This document shows, piece after piece, positions 33,878-45,731 of a DNA stretch of 64,000 bases (position 1 is its first letter; the number at the start of each line of letters is the position of its first letter). Source of the stretch: Setoptus koraiensis. Lineage: Eukaryota > Arthropoda. The notes below the pieces were generated by a model. That model was given only the letters and a program-made list of their open reading frames with translations, was not told the origin of the DNA and searched no databases. The position numbers were made by a program, and so were the translations under genes. The stretch lies in the NCBI GenBank assembly GCA_048013815.1, contig CM106586.1:11160001-11224000 (forward strand). The letters are read 5' to 3'.

Positions 33878-36800
33878 GTTGACCTTTGAGAAAGAAAACT
33901 GAAATGATTCAATTTCAATGAATCAGTTCATATATAAGTTGATATTTAGCCCTGGTGCATTCGTAGACTGAGTTCATGATGTAGCTTGGCTAAACCTTGA
34001 GAAACTGATTGCAATTATTAAAACTGATGGAGTTGGATTGTTTTGGTGTACGGATGTGATCATCTGGCGAGAGCATGATTTGTCTCTATTTCTAGCATGT
34101 TGTATCTTATCTCATTCTACTGTCTACTCGTGATAGTTGTAAGTGTATCTATAACTCGGTTTAAATGCCAATTGATTTATAATAATCATAACAACCTGAA
34201 GGAGGTGCCACGGTGTTTATCTATTCTAGAAGAGAGATTTATAATCAATATCGATGGCGCCTACGAGTGATGGTTGTGGCATCGATGGTCGTAATTTCAT
34301 TGTGCTTGCCAATAAGTCAATACTGTATACGTTGTGAGAATAGTATCAATTCATGCTACGGGGTTCCAATGTAGATCTAAGACTGGGATGGCTGTTGTTG
34401 TGCATTTCCTGGTGTCCTGATATCGTGGATGAGTGCTGGTTGGCCTATTATTGTTAATATTAGTCTAGTTGAGCTTTGTTGCTATTGTTAATAATAACCA
34501 TTCGCAACTAGTCGAGTGTATAGACTCTTATTTGTTGTTGTTCTATTGGTATAGCAACGATTCTTGATAGTATTGTTGCGACCAAGGAGCTATCAATAGA
34601 AAAAGTTATCAATGATGGTGATAATAATAACAAAATTAACATAAGAAACAGAATAATAGTAACAATATAACTTTGATAATAGCAGCAATGAGATATCCAA
34701 GTAGAATAGTGTACATATACGCTCAAGATGGCACCATGTAGATAAAAGAAAACGAAGCAGTACCCAGCGCGCGCTGTTTCGCACGGTACATGGGCGTGTT
34801 GAGACGGTGCGGCCCGACAGTTCTCCGTCAAATCTAGGAATGAAATATAGACGCAAAATTGTTCAACAACGGAATCTTTTTCATTAGATAATACGTGCCC
34901 GTTGACTGATCTGTATGTTGGATACAAAAATTAATTTTGATTAATCTTCTTATAGCGATAATCAGAATAGAACCCGCAAATTTAAACCCGACTCACGCCC
35001 CTTTTAGCTGCTACTCCCACGGCGCGACAGAACGCGTGCTCTATGATCTCGTGAATATTGTTTGCGCAACTCATGCTTGTATCGTGAACATCACCACAGG
35101 GTGTGCTAGAGATGTCCTCATATACTGTGGAAATCGCTACACTTGCATGTTCACAGTCTCTAACCTGAATTAAAGCAAGAGATCTGGATTGCACTGGATC
35201 AAAAACGAGTTTATGTCTTACTAAGACAGTCTTGGCGAATCTCTCGGAAGAATATAATCCAAGCTATGAGCAAGACTGTTATAAGATGGTTAAATAGTGC
35301 CAATAATCGAATCCTTTATTTAATCAAAAATCAATACACCGAGAGAGTTGTTTACAAATCGGCCACCAGTGCCAATAGTTGGATCTGGATTGCATTACAA
35401 CAGTTACCCTGTAACTAACATTACGGTTTATATTGCTGTGCTTGCACGACGTATACATACAGCCCACCACCCATCATGATCGACCACATATTTGTTTCGA
35501 AGCGTGTACGCAAATGCCGTCTCGTTTTGTGCCAAGCTTGCTGAATATCCTGAACGAGCTTCTACACTGCCACGGAATTCGAAATCTATCCGCACCCTGT
35601 AAAACCAATAGCAAGTCGAGTTGTTTACATTCTTGTCGAGAGGGTGAACATAACGCGTGCGCACTCACAGTGACAAATAAGCCATAATAGAATATCTGTC
35701 TCGAACTTACATGGTAACTGTTTGACTTTGACAAACAATCACCTTGAAGCCTTATTCAAACTACCCGACTACGTGCAAACACACCGCCCGCTTCGCCTAA
35801 TCGCTCGCTGCCATCGAGACCCTCTTCCGGTGTGAGGCTTGCGTGGTAACAAGGGAAGACTTTAGTTTGACTTATAGATCGCAGGTTTACCATACCGATT
35901 GTATAACTCAAACCAGACGCAATCACTGCACTCATGAACCTTTGTTAGTGTGATATAATTATAGGGTGGCCGTATGGAAATGATCGCCAGATTGAAATAT
36001 TCTACGCTGTGTGTACTGCTTGAGAGAGCTGTTAATTTTTCCTGCAGAAGTCGCTTCGAAGATCGAACTAACAAGATGTACATTATTTATTGTATGACAG
36101 CTCCCCCAGCGTCTGAAGTAGCATTAGTGACTGTTTCCACGCAGCCAGTCAAAGAAAGACTAGCAAACATCTACGAATATGTTCAATTAGCATGATCAAC
36201 TCACTAATGAGATCAGGCGCCAAGTCTAGACTGTGAACTTTGACTGTCTTCGTGGGGGCGTCCAGGGAAACAAGAGTGTTCGGGGGGCAATTGTTTCCAA
36301 GAGAACCTTGGTGCGTCTAATTCGCTGAATGTATGGCTTGTGATGGCGAATAATATAATAGATCGAGCGATTGCAATTTATTTCAGCAACTTTTAGGCGG
36401 ACAATCATCAAGTTGCGTTGAACTGGACAAAATCAGCAGAGACGACAGCAGTTGTTTGTTGTGTGTGAAAGCATTTGACCTATTCTCGGGTGGAATGTCC
36501 GACAAACATCCGTTGTGCGATACGGATTTTCGTGAGGTAGTTGAATTCGAGGAATTCAAAACAAACAAAGAGGGTGAATTGAATAATTCAAGTGAATTTC
36601 TATCAGAGTCGGTCGTCAATTATCGATGAATTACTCACGCCAATCGACTTTCGATAAGAGACCCGAGATATCACTTCCTGAAAGAGACCTGAGTTGGTGT
36701 CGCGCGCTGCTACACTCAGGATCTGAACAATTGGCCCGAAGGGGGCGCACCGATCGAGGATGAGTAGTCAATCCGGGGCTATATTCGTGTAATACATATA

Positions 36801-37353
36801 CGATAGCAACGATAGAATATTGTGCGTTTTCGAATCGACAGCGCAGTGCATTGGCCATTGAAGCCACATATTGCTGACACTGTGGTGTATCATTTAGCCG
36901 AGGATTTGCGTGTGTTCATTATTGGACTGGAGTGCCACAAGACAGACGAACAATCTTATGATAAGATTCTTATGGCCGGTGGTAGACTAGTGGCCACTAG
37001 TGTGTGTTACACATACTGATACACATCTTGTGTTACACAAGTTGTGTAATCGGATCGAGTCTCTCACTTTCTAGAGCTGGAGGCTGCGCTTGCTTTCACA
37101 GCTTTGCACTTTCTAAACTGGACACCAGGGGCAGGAGCGACAGGCGGCACGGTTCGCGCGCCATGAGAAAACTCTGAAGCAGTGAAAGGCTGCACACTGT
37201 GCAGCGTACGATTCACCCGACGGGGCCAGCAGAAGAGGCTCACAAGATGCAACGCTCACGCTCTGTGCCCGTGTGCACTGCACACGATATTTTCTCGATG
37301 TGATCTTGACACCCAATACACGACGGCGCCGTGCCCAACAGACACAACCAAAG

Positions 37354-37356
<3 letters not shown>

Positions 37357-37389
<33 letters not shown>
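37357..37389. repeat. (GT)n microsatellite
   Basis: Uninterrupted GT run; an opposite CA run lies about 300 bp to the right (37687-37731), so the two tracts are inverted relative to each other. Confidence 0.95.
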
Positions 37390-37393
<4 letters not shown>

Positions 37394-37686
37394 CCTGTGT
37401 GTGTGTTGTTTCGACAAAATCCGCCAAAAATGCAAAGGCACGCACGCACAAACAGTTGTAGCCTGAGAGAACGGACAGACGTGCAAGCTGCTGCTGCTCA
37501 CTGGTCGTTTCGTTCGTTAGTAGTGCACAACGGTGGAACAGTTGATGATAAGTGTACCAGCAGCGGTGTAAGTAGCAGTGGCGGCACTTGCTTGTGAGCG
37601 GCAAATTTGGCAAGCAGGAACAGCAGATTTACACGTATATTGATGCCTGCCGCTTACACTGCTCACTGACACACATGCACTTACTT

Positions 37687-37719
<33 letters not shown>

Positions 37720-37731
37720 CACACACACACT
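37687..37731. repeat. (CA)n microsatellite with one CG interruption
   Basis: Long CA run interrupted once by acgc near 37711. Confidence 0.95.
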
Positions 37732-38619
37732 CAGTCTGTGTAACATTTATTCGTCGTGTCGATGGTGCATTCCTTAGAGAGACACGTATTTTATATTTGC
37801 CACTAATTCTCTACATCACCTCCAGACTAGTTAGTGTCGACTGCTGCTTCATCTCCGCTGGAATCGACACACTATGACTAATTAATTATTACGATTATTC
37901 TAACGCTGATTGGCAATTGTTGCATTTTTGATGGCCAAACAATTTTGCTATTATTTGCATAATTTCGCATGAGAACAAGATACACACACACGCACTCAGA
38001 CAGACACACACACACACATACGCGAAATCTTAATTGAGAATAGAGATTACATTGCTCGAATGTGATCACGACGAATATAAGACGACAATATATTTACATT
38101 TCATTCGTCACAAATCACAACCTATCATCACTTGAATCACCTTAAGTAGGAAAAGCCCAGGTTTGCCGATATTACATCGTTTGGACCACTCACTATATAC
38201 TATATATCACATCACAAGACAATTGTATTCCGCGCGTCTCCAGCGTATCCAATTATACCAAGCAAACAGTTTATTTATCACGTCAACTCCATCATATTGA
38301 TTGCATTGATCGATTTTTTCCAGGTTCATGTCTACAAATCTTTATAGCATCTTCCAGTACCAACGATATCCATTTATACATACATATATCGATTTGTCTT
38401 CACAACAATATTAATCACTGCTACCCCATCACCACATCAGCGCCATTATCAACCAGCTGACAGAGGAAGCCGACTAGCTATATTCATAGTATAGTTGTTG
38501 TGGATTTAAATCAAGCAGACATTCTCAACGCACCGACAACTATATTATCCAGATTACCAGGGATCAGCAACTATACAAACGATAACTCAAAAAATACACC
38601 CACACACATCCAGGAAAAC

Positions 38620-39762
38620 ATGGCGGCCATCATGACAGGCGACGAATTGACCAGTAACAAGACAATTAGTGATATCATTGAGGATATTATTGGGCAGATA
38701 TTGTCGGCACATCCTGAAACCCCCACCATTACACCCATCGCACCACCTACACCACCACCAGCCACTGCCGAAATACCTCCGCAACCGGCTACTACTACCA
38801 GCCCAACTGCAGCCATCACTTCAGACGACATTGTAACCGACACCACTGCAGGCACCACCGTAAACAACACTGTAGCTAACACCATCACAGACACCACTCT
38901 AAACAACACTGTAACCAACACCACTTCGGCCACCACTGTAGACAACACTATAACCAGCACCACCACGGTCACCTCTGTAAACAACACTATAACCAACACC
39001 GCCACCACCACGGCCACCTCTGTAAGCAACCCTGTAACCAAGACTACAGCCAACACTACCATCACCACTAGTACTGAACTAAATGGTCAACCTCAACCAG
39101 CGGTGGAACAAAATGGCGGATCATCTGTTGGATCATCGTCAGGAGAAAAACCCAAAAGGAAAAGAAAATCTAGCTCTTTACTATCTGATGTTGAGAGCAG
39201 TGAACCTAGTGAGAGTGGCGGTGGTAGAACAAAAAGAGCTCGCACCAAGACTCAGCTATTCCAGTCGCCGGGTCAAATTGCAACCAGGATGAATAGATCT
39301 GCCAGCCAATCCGATTTCGACGAGACTCTCAGTGAAAAGTCCAAAGAGGACAGTCAAAAGAAAAAAGTCGAATATGAAAAATATCAAATTCTAGCAGTTC
39401 GAAGCGAATCCGGTTTCTATTTATGCAGAACGGCTCAGGGCTCTCGTTCAAACAGTGATCTCAAAATAGAGTGGTTAGACAGTAAAGATGAAAAACATTA
39501 CACTCTCACAAAACATTTTGACAAAGTTACTCACGCATCAGTGCTAGCGGAGCTGTATCTAGATAAATTAAAATTGCCAGATCAAAGATCGCGCACCTAC
39601 ATTCTTGACGACGACAGTAGAAATATCATAGAGAAAGCCTTGAGGGATAGTCTGAAGCTTGGCAAAGATAAGGTTGAGCCGTGTCAGGCAGAAGTCAAAC
39701 TGAACGACTCTAAAGAAGAATCCCCATCTACCAGGAGAAGAAGATCTACTAGGAACTCTTAA
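38620..39762 (+). CDS. Thr/Ala-rich basic protein with conserved-looking C-terminal module, probably nuclear
   Basis: Single-exon frame of about 380 residues from ATG 38620 (context aaaacatgg). The same frame stays open to 38500 without an ATG. Residues about 30-150 are low-complexity and Pro-, Thr- and Asn-rich (repeated NT, TT and NNTV units). A basic, nuclear-localisation-like stretch EKPKRKRKSSSLLSDVESSE follows, then GGRTKRARTKTQ. After that comes a folded-looking segment: VEYEKYQILAVRSESGFYLC, then IEWLDSKDEKHYTLTKHFD and SVLAELYLDKLKL. It ends TRRRRSTRNS. The C-terminal segment looks like a small beta-barrel (Tudor/chromo/PWWP-like) plus helix, but I cannot place it in a family. Nuclear or chromatin function is an inference from the basic motifs only. 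Confidence 0.7.
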   Translation: MAAIMTGDELTSNKTISDIIEDIIGQILSAHPETPTITPIAPPTPPPATAEIPPQPATTTSPTAAITSDDIVTDTTAGTTVNNTVANTITDTTLNNTVTNTTSATTVDNTITSTTTVTSVNNTITNTATTTATSVSNPVTKTTANTTITTSTELNGQPQPAVEQNGGSSVGSSSGEKPKRKRKSSSLLSDVESSEPSESGGGRTKRARTKTQLFQSPGQIATRMNRSASQSDFDETLSEKSKEDSQKKKVEYEKYQILAVRSESGFYLCRTAQGSRSNSDLKIEWLDSKDEKHYTLTKHFDKVTHASVLAELYLDKLKLPDQRSRTYILDDDSRNIIEKALRDSLKLGKDKVEPCQAEVKLNDSKEESPSTRRRRSTRNS

Positions 39763-40597
39763 TATACTAGAACATGCCCTTCTTTTTCACACATATTTTG
39801 TGATATCAAGTTGCACTGGGTCTCTCTTTTATTATTTGCTGAGATTCGAGCCTCGGCATGTTTTACCAATACATCAAGCATGACAATCGAATCGGGCAAA
39901 CTTTAATTATTGTTAGATGCACCTTCAAAAGAACCATAAAATTCGTCCAACTTAATTTCTACAAACCAAATTATCTCAACTTATATTGAAATTTATCTTG
40001 TTACTCATCACTAGAAAGGTTATCGTGTAATCGTTGTGAGAAGATTCTATATTTATAAATTAAAACCTTTGCTTCAACATGCGAACTTCAACAAATTATA
40101 TACTTCTTATATCCAGGCTCACTGTTCTAATTTTCAATGTTGTGGGGGCATGCACCGATAATCGATATGTCAGTGCACGAAACCTTTCGATTGCTGAAAG
40201 ATCACCCTCACATCTGGCCAAGGATTTTAATGTCTATGCTACTGATTAGACCAGTCCAACAGATTTTCTCTTGGGCCATGAATAGTTTCTACTTCTGATG
40301 TAGTATGGTTATTTAGTAGAGATACAAAAACTATATCTGCCACCTAACTAGAGAGAAAAGAATGATCAGAATATTTTTTTAACATAAAGCCCGAGCATGT
40401 GTTTGAATAATTAATATAGTTTTCAGATTTTGTCATATATATATATATTTCGATTTTATTAGAGTAGTAGTTGAACCAAACAAACATACAATCCATCCAG
40501 TTTTGCGGATAAGATAAGTTGGGAGAAAATGATAATTTTCCCAGCAAAGCCATCAAGTATTGTACAATAGAAGCAACAATCATCATCCTTCACGAGA
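39763..40597. other. Intergenic, 0.8 kb
   Basis: No gene supported; TA dinucleotide run at about 40437-40448. Presumed 3' flank of the Thr-rich gene and promoter of the lipase gene. Confidence 0.45.
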
Positions 40598-42445
40598 ATG
40601 GCGCCAGCAAGAAATAGCATGATTAAGATTAATATCATTAGTAGTGTATTGTTTCTGCTAGCTTCTGCATCTTTAGCAGAATTAAGTCTATTGCCGGCAA
40701 AACATCGTCAAGATAAAGCCATGGACGTTGTTGACAAAACTCCTGTAAGTTATATCAGGAGTTGGATAACATTATGTACTGTTGTATTTATTTCAAACTA
40801 AATCACTAAATCAACTGAACATATCTCTCGATATATTGACGATAGGCACAATTGATAGAATTGAGAGGTTTCGTTGCCGAAGAGCACGCAGTAGTGACTG
40901 AAGATGGGTATATTTTACAGGTAGTCAGAATTATAAACCCGCTGGCGAAAAGAAGAAACTTGAAGCGTCCAGTATTGTTTAATCATGGATTGATAGAGAG
41001 CGCAACAATATGGTTAATCAATTCAAGGTCGATGAGGCCTAAGAGATATCCTTCGATTGTACCCGACTTTCAAAGTAGAAACGCCTCGATGATAAACGCT
41101 CCAATGTTGTTGTCGAATCAAGGTTACGATGTTTGGCTTTTATCGATGCGAGGCACCGACTTCTCTCAAGGACACATGAATGAAACCGTCAACGATTCTG
41201 TCTATTGGGACTACTGTCTGGATGATTTCGCCTTGAAAGATATACCAGCCACCATTGATTACATAAGGTTAGTTACGGGAGCGGAAAAAATTGGTTACGT
41301 TGGTCATTCTCAGGCAACGTTTAGTATATTTGCCTTATTGTCCACAAAACCCAAATATGCGGATATTGTAGAGCCAGTCGCAGCCTTTGCTCCGGTTGCT
41401 TTCATGCACCACACGACATCACTGGCAAGACCAGTGTTCAAAATAGCAGCCGATTTGCCCATCGTTGATAAATTGAATATTCCATCGCCATTATTCTGTC
41501 CGGAATTGAGAAAAGGACTGAAGGGTGCTTGTGATAAATCGAAATTTGTCGTTCTCAAGTCATTTTGCATGGCTGAAGAGCTGTTAATAGCTGGAATGGG
41601 CCAGAATTTTGTAAGTTGTTACACGAGCCATGTCCAGCCTCATTGTCATTTCATATCGAACAAATTTATATTAAGCATGCCTTCTCAAAATCATCCTATT
41701 GTCGGCCATTTTTCTTTAGAAACAAGGTTTCTTCAGCCATCTGCCGTTTTACTCTAGCTTGAAGGTGTTCAGACACTTTGGTCAATTGGTCAACAGCAAA
41801 AGATTTTGCCATTATAATTATGGCAAAGAAGGGAATCTGATTCATTACAAAAATGTAAGCCATCAATGATGAATGATAATCTCATCAATCGCTACTCAGA
41901 TTTTTATGCAGCTCTTAAATTATTTGTCTCCTGTTATTTGTCAAAAATGCCTAGGCAACGAACCCCGACTACGATATTGCGCGTATAAGATCAAGATCTA
42001 TAAGCTTGTTCTGGACTAAATTCGACTCATTGTCAACTCCCAAAGATGTCAAGAAATTCGTCAGTAAACTAAAAGGTAAGCAAGAGATTAGTAAAGTAAA
42101 TCATCCGGATTGTTCCATCAAATTATTAGATTGATTGATATATTCGATTTGTCACTTCTTTGCCGTCTCACTATTTTGTTAGTTCCTATATTCAGGAGCA
42201 TTTACACAGATGAAAAAATCAATCACATGGATTTGTTGCTCTCCGATAGAGCTCATCAATTTAACAAGCCCCTGCTGGAGATTCTCGAACATTTCGAAAA
42301 CGGTATCGATTTTGACTTCGAAAGAGCCAAACTAGAACTTGATAGACATTTGTTGGTTAGCGAAGAGATAGAAGATTATGATTCGGAAGTTAAGTCAATC
42401 GCTTGGGATTCACCCGGTCTGTCCATCAAAGTCAGCATGAGCTGA
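40598..42445 (+). CDS. LIPA-like: Acid lipase of the lysosomal/gastric lipase family
   Basis: Five exons: 40598-40744, 40846-41610, 41720-41854, 41955-42075 and 42183-42445 (phases 0, 0, 0, 1), about 476 residues. An N-terminal signal peptide (IISSVLFLLASASLA) fits secretion or lysosomal targeting. It is an alpha/beta hydrolase that cleaves triglycerides or cholesteryl esters. Evidence: EEHAVVTEDGYILQVVRI, PVLFNHGLIESATIW, YDVWLLSMRGTDFSQGH and the nucleophile elbow YVGHSQATFSIF with the catalytic Ser. FDSLSTPKDVKKFV carries the acid Asp, and INHMDLLL carries the expected His region. Exon 3 supplies NSKRFCHYNYGKEGNLIHYK. The last exon joins best at ttttgttag|TTCC, not at the later ttcag, which breaks the frame. 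The family usually has Gly after GHSQ; here it is Ala. It is somewhat longer than typical (about 400). Confidence 0.9.
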
Positions 42446-43119
42446 TGATACGAGAACAAAAATATGCCAGTATGTCGCTTATGATTAATAAATACGCCGG
42501 TATATAACATGTGAGCTGTAAGTTCGTGCACAAATTGCGAGGCTTGGTAGAATCATAACTGATTGGATTTTTGAATGTTGTGACATTAACTTTTGACTCA
42601 ATTGTTATAAAGTGACGACCCTCATGCTGATGGAAAGCCTCATCAATTGTTATTAAATAAGAATCATTTCTATAATACTAAAAACTACAACTTGTGACAT
42701 GTTTTTAAGGCATTTTCTTTGCTCGAAATCGCTCGATCGGGACCAAGAGTGCCTTATTAGACGAATGAACATTACCCACCCGAAATGAAGATTTGAAAAA
42801 ACTTTACCCGCCTGCTCATGAAAGATGATCAAAGTACGATAAGAGTACTTCGGCCAGTTGAGCGGACTCTGTTTACTACATCACTCGGTATTCTAGAACA
42901 GTTTTGTATATTATAACCATGGTAACTATCGTTATGATTTTAGCTTGCGCACAAAGTAGTTGTAGCATTTGCATTGTATTGTTCAATTTGTTTCATTACT
43001 CCTGTACACTGGTAGTGGGCAATATTTAACACCCGAAATCAAACAATTTTTGGCATGCAACTTGAACAATTTCTATACTCAAACAAACAAAATTAGACAA
43101 TTTCCAGATAATAATCGTA
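42446..43119. other. Short spacer upstream of the IFT122-like gene
   Basis: Only 0.67 kb separates the lipase stop from the first recognised IFT122-like codon. I see no WD40-coding exon in it. A stretch near 43011-43119 is open in part and might be 5' leader. Confidence 0.5.
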
Positions 43120-45177
43120 ATGGAAAATGCCGAACAAGTAGAGAGCCTTTGGCACGATTTACACGACAAACAACTTCTTGCTATAGATTTGAGACGATTT
43201 CTTGAGGCTTGTCAACTAAATTACATAATGAGTGAGAACTTGATCAGATGGACAAAAATTTATTTCACCAATGAAACAAGCAAAAATAATGGTTCCTCGA
43301 ATAAATTATCCAAAGGTGTTGAGAGGATAGATCCAGAACAAAGTTCTGTAGTTGAGTCAGTAAAAACAATTGTAACGAGCCTGATAGAGTTACTTAGACT
43401 AAACTCCATAATTTACTACGCCTACGATGAAGTGAATAAGTTTGTTGAGGTCAGAATTACAATAATTATCTATTATAATACGCATATAATCTATATAGTC
43501 TTATCAACTACATGTTAATAATTTTCTCTTGAATTCAATTGGCGCAACTCTCAGGACCGGATGACTTGCTCGAATCTGAACAATTGGCCGCTTCATCAAC
43601 TGAAGATACTATTCAATAAGTGCCTCTACTTATTGCGAATGAGCAACTCACATTATGCTAATGATGATACCAAGTATGAGGTGCCAAAATTTTGCTTGCA
43701 AAGTCGCTCTCAATTGCCATCATTCATTTCATCTATTTTGGATCCCATCGGGAAAAAGGCAAACATAAGATATATCACAGATCTGGCAATCGCTAGAATT
43801 GGTAGAGGTGTTTCATTGGCGAACATCTATAGATGCTTAATTGAACTAAGCATTTTTGCAGGCCACAAGAATCTGAGCATTTTGTTGCATAGGATTGTTG
43901 TCAAATCCATTCATTTTGATTCGTGTGAATTCAAATCAAGACTGTTCAATGAAGACTCAATCATCTATAATCTAGAGGCGATGTTACATGAGGAAGAAGA
44001 ATCAGACGACGATAACGACGACGATGAGGAACCTTCCATTGGCGTAAATTCACAACTTGACAGTGATACTAATCCACAGGAATTACAGGAAAAACATTTG
44101 GCGTCATCCATCAGGAACCCTTCTGACAGCTTTAGTGTGAAACACAGAAAGAAGTGCTTGATGGAACACATCGAGCAAAGTTGTTTTAAATTCTTGTGTC
44201 GATTGTGTTCTCATTTGACAACTTTCAGCGTGAGCCTAAATGATAAATGTACTCATTGTCAACAGAATATATATTTTTGTTCGTTCTCATTTGAGCCCAT
44301 TGATATTGTCGATTTGAGTTTTGATTTCGAAATCAATCAAGTAAAAGATATTCTGAAACAGAATGTCAGACCTCATCTAAGAAACTTGACGAAATCATTA
44401 TCCGAGTCGATTAAGACAGAGGCGCTTACGTCTGATGGACCAGACCATGGATCACCAGATGGATCAGGCTATTCTTCATCTAATAGATCAAAAACTTTCA
44501 CTGAGACCACTATCAACGCTAAAAGTGGAAAACTGGTAGAAAAGATGACATTGACAATGAATTCTGATAGTAATAGCGACAATGACGGTGATGCGAATGA
44601 AACAAATGACTATCGTAGTATAACACAGTATGAATCTGCAGATTTTAACGAGATCCATCAATTGGAACCAGTCGATGAAATAGTGCGACAATACTATACC
44701 TCAGATTTCCAATATCAAGACGAACAAAAAGAGTTGACTGAGAGCTTCAAGCTTTTGAATTATTATCTCTTCGAGACATCAATAGCTAAGACGAACGCAT
44801 CTGAGCACATAGACAGGAAGACATATTTCAAATCTCTTCTCAAAGCGCCATTGAGCGTAAGAAAAGACAACTTGAATGTGATGAAACTGATCAACTACTG
44901 TGATCTAATTATCTTGGAGCCAACAGCTTTCGAGCATTCAATCAGAATCTTAGATTCTACTACTGCTCACCAAGAAAAGATATTTCTAAAAACAAGGAAC
45001 TTTGTTTCAATCTATTGGTGTAGTTTAGGTTGTCAGGCTATCTTTGATCGAAAAGTAGTGGAAGTATTGAGCGCTGACTTGAGATTGTCCATTTTGTCTA
45101 AGCCAAACGAGCAAGCTCATCAAAATGATCTAATACCCTGTCCAATCTGTAAGTCCAATCTTACAGTGCTAGAATGA
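43120..45177 (+). CDS. IFT122: IFT122-like protein, C-terminal half only (TPR tail and two zinc-ribbon regions)
   Basis: Two exons, 43120-43449 and 43555-45177, phase 0, about 650 residues. The match to the C-terminus of intraflagellar transport protein 122 is by ordered landmarks. ELLRLNSIIYYAYDEVNKFV corresponds to the family's DLRLEADIYYAYSRIHRY. FLCRLCSHLTTFSVSLNDKC with CTHCQQNIYFCSFSFEPIDI corresponds to LCYRCS...CINCRQPF...YDVLHLVEF. The end (YWCSLGCQAIFDRKVVEV ... IPCPICKSN) corresponds to the final zinc ribbon. IFT122 is an IFT-A subunit for retrograde transport in cilia (established). The normal N-terminal WD40 propellers, about half the protein, are absent and there is no room for them upstream. 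Acidic and Ser-rich inserts are present. The donor GAG|GTCAGA is weak. Confidence 0.72.
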
Positions 45178-45731
45178 TAGTCTAAAATACCTCAAAGTCT
45201 ATTCAGATAGAACAAACAGTGGGTACAAAGGGCCTGCATTTACCCTGCATTGACAGTTGGAAGCTACATCATTTCTCAAATTCGTAAATCAGCATCAATA
45301 AAAGACATATTCTTAACTGTTGTTGATTTGATTAATCAACAAAGATTTAAGGTGAAAGTTGCACTTCTCATCTGAATCTCCAAGAAATGAACAGCTCAAC
45401 ATCGAAACTTTTTGAAGCTTTTTATACACGTAACGAGTCATTCGCGTGGACTTGATTACAAAAATCTATTTCAACTAATAATTTACCCAATAAATATTCT
45501 AAGTATACACAAGTTCTTAGGAGGTCTGCAATTGCTGTCTCAGGAGAGATCATTCACATATCTGTCTATTATAAATATTAAAAATTATACGTATCTTCAG
45601 GAAATCAACGATGACTTATAGTTAAGATTGGTTAGCGACTTGGTGAGGTATCCAGTAAGATGCATTGAGGGTAGAATGAATACCAGATAACAGAATCTTG
45701 TTTGCAGCAGTAAGTAATACCAAAATTATAT
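45178..45731. other. Convergent spacer
   Basis: 3' ends of the IFT122-like (+) and PITH-GRIP (-) genes meet here. AATAAA at about 45296-45301 follows the IFT122-like stop. No gene. Confidence 0.5.

Larger units (their letters stand above)
33878..38619. other. Long gene-poor interval, 4.7 kb, with large CA/GT tracts
   Basis: No domain-bearing frame was recognised on either strand. ORFs of 60-170 codons here overlap each other and many read through microsatellites. Notable tracts: GT 37357-37389, CA 37687-37731 and CA-rich 37981-38018. The right end, from about 38100, is probably 5' leader and promoter of the gene at 38620. A hydrophobic ORF at 34508-34927 (-) has no start context or homologue I know. 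Confidence 0.5.

Noticed and set aside
34508-34927. 139-codon minus-strand ORF with Leu/Ile-rich stretch
   Set aside because: Hydrophobicity comes from AT-rich codons; no start context, family or splice support, and a second minus-strand frame overlaps it.
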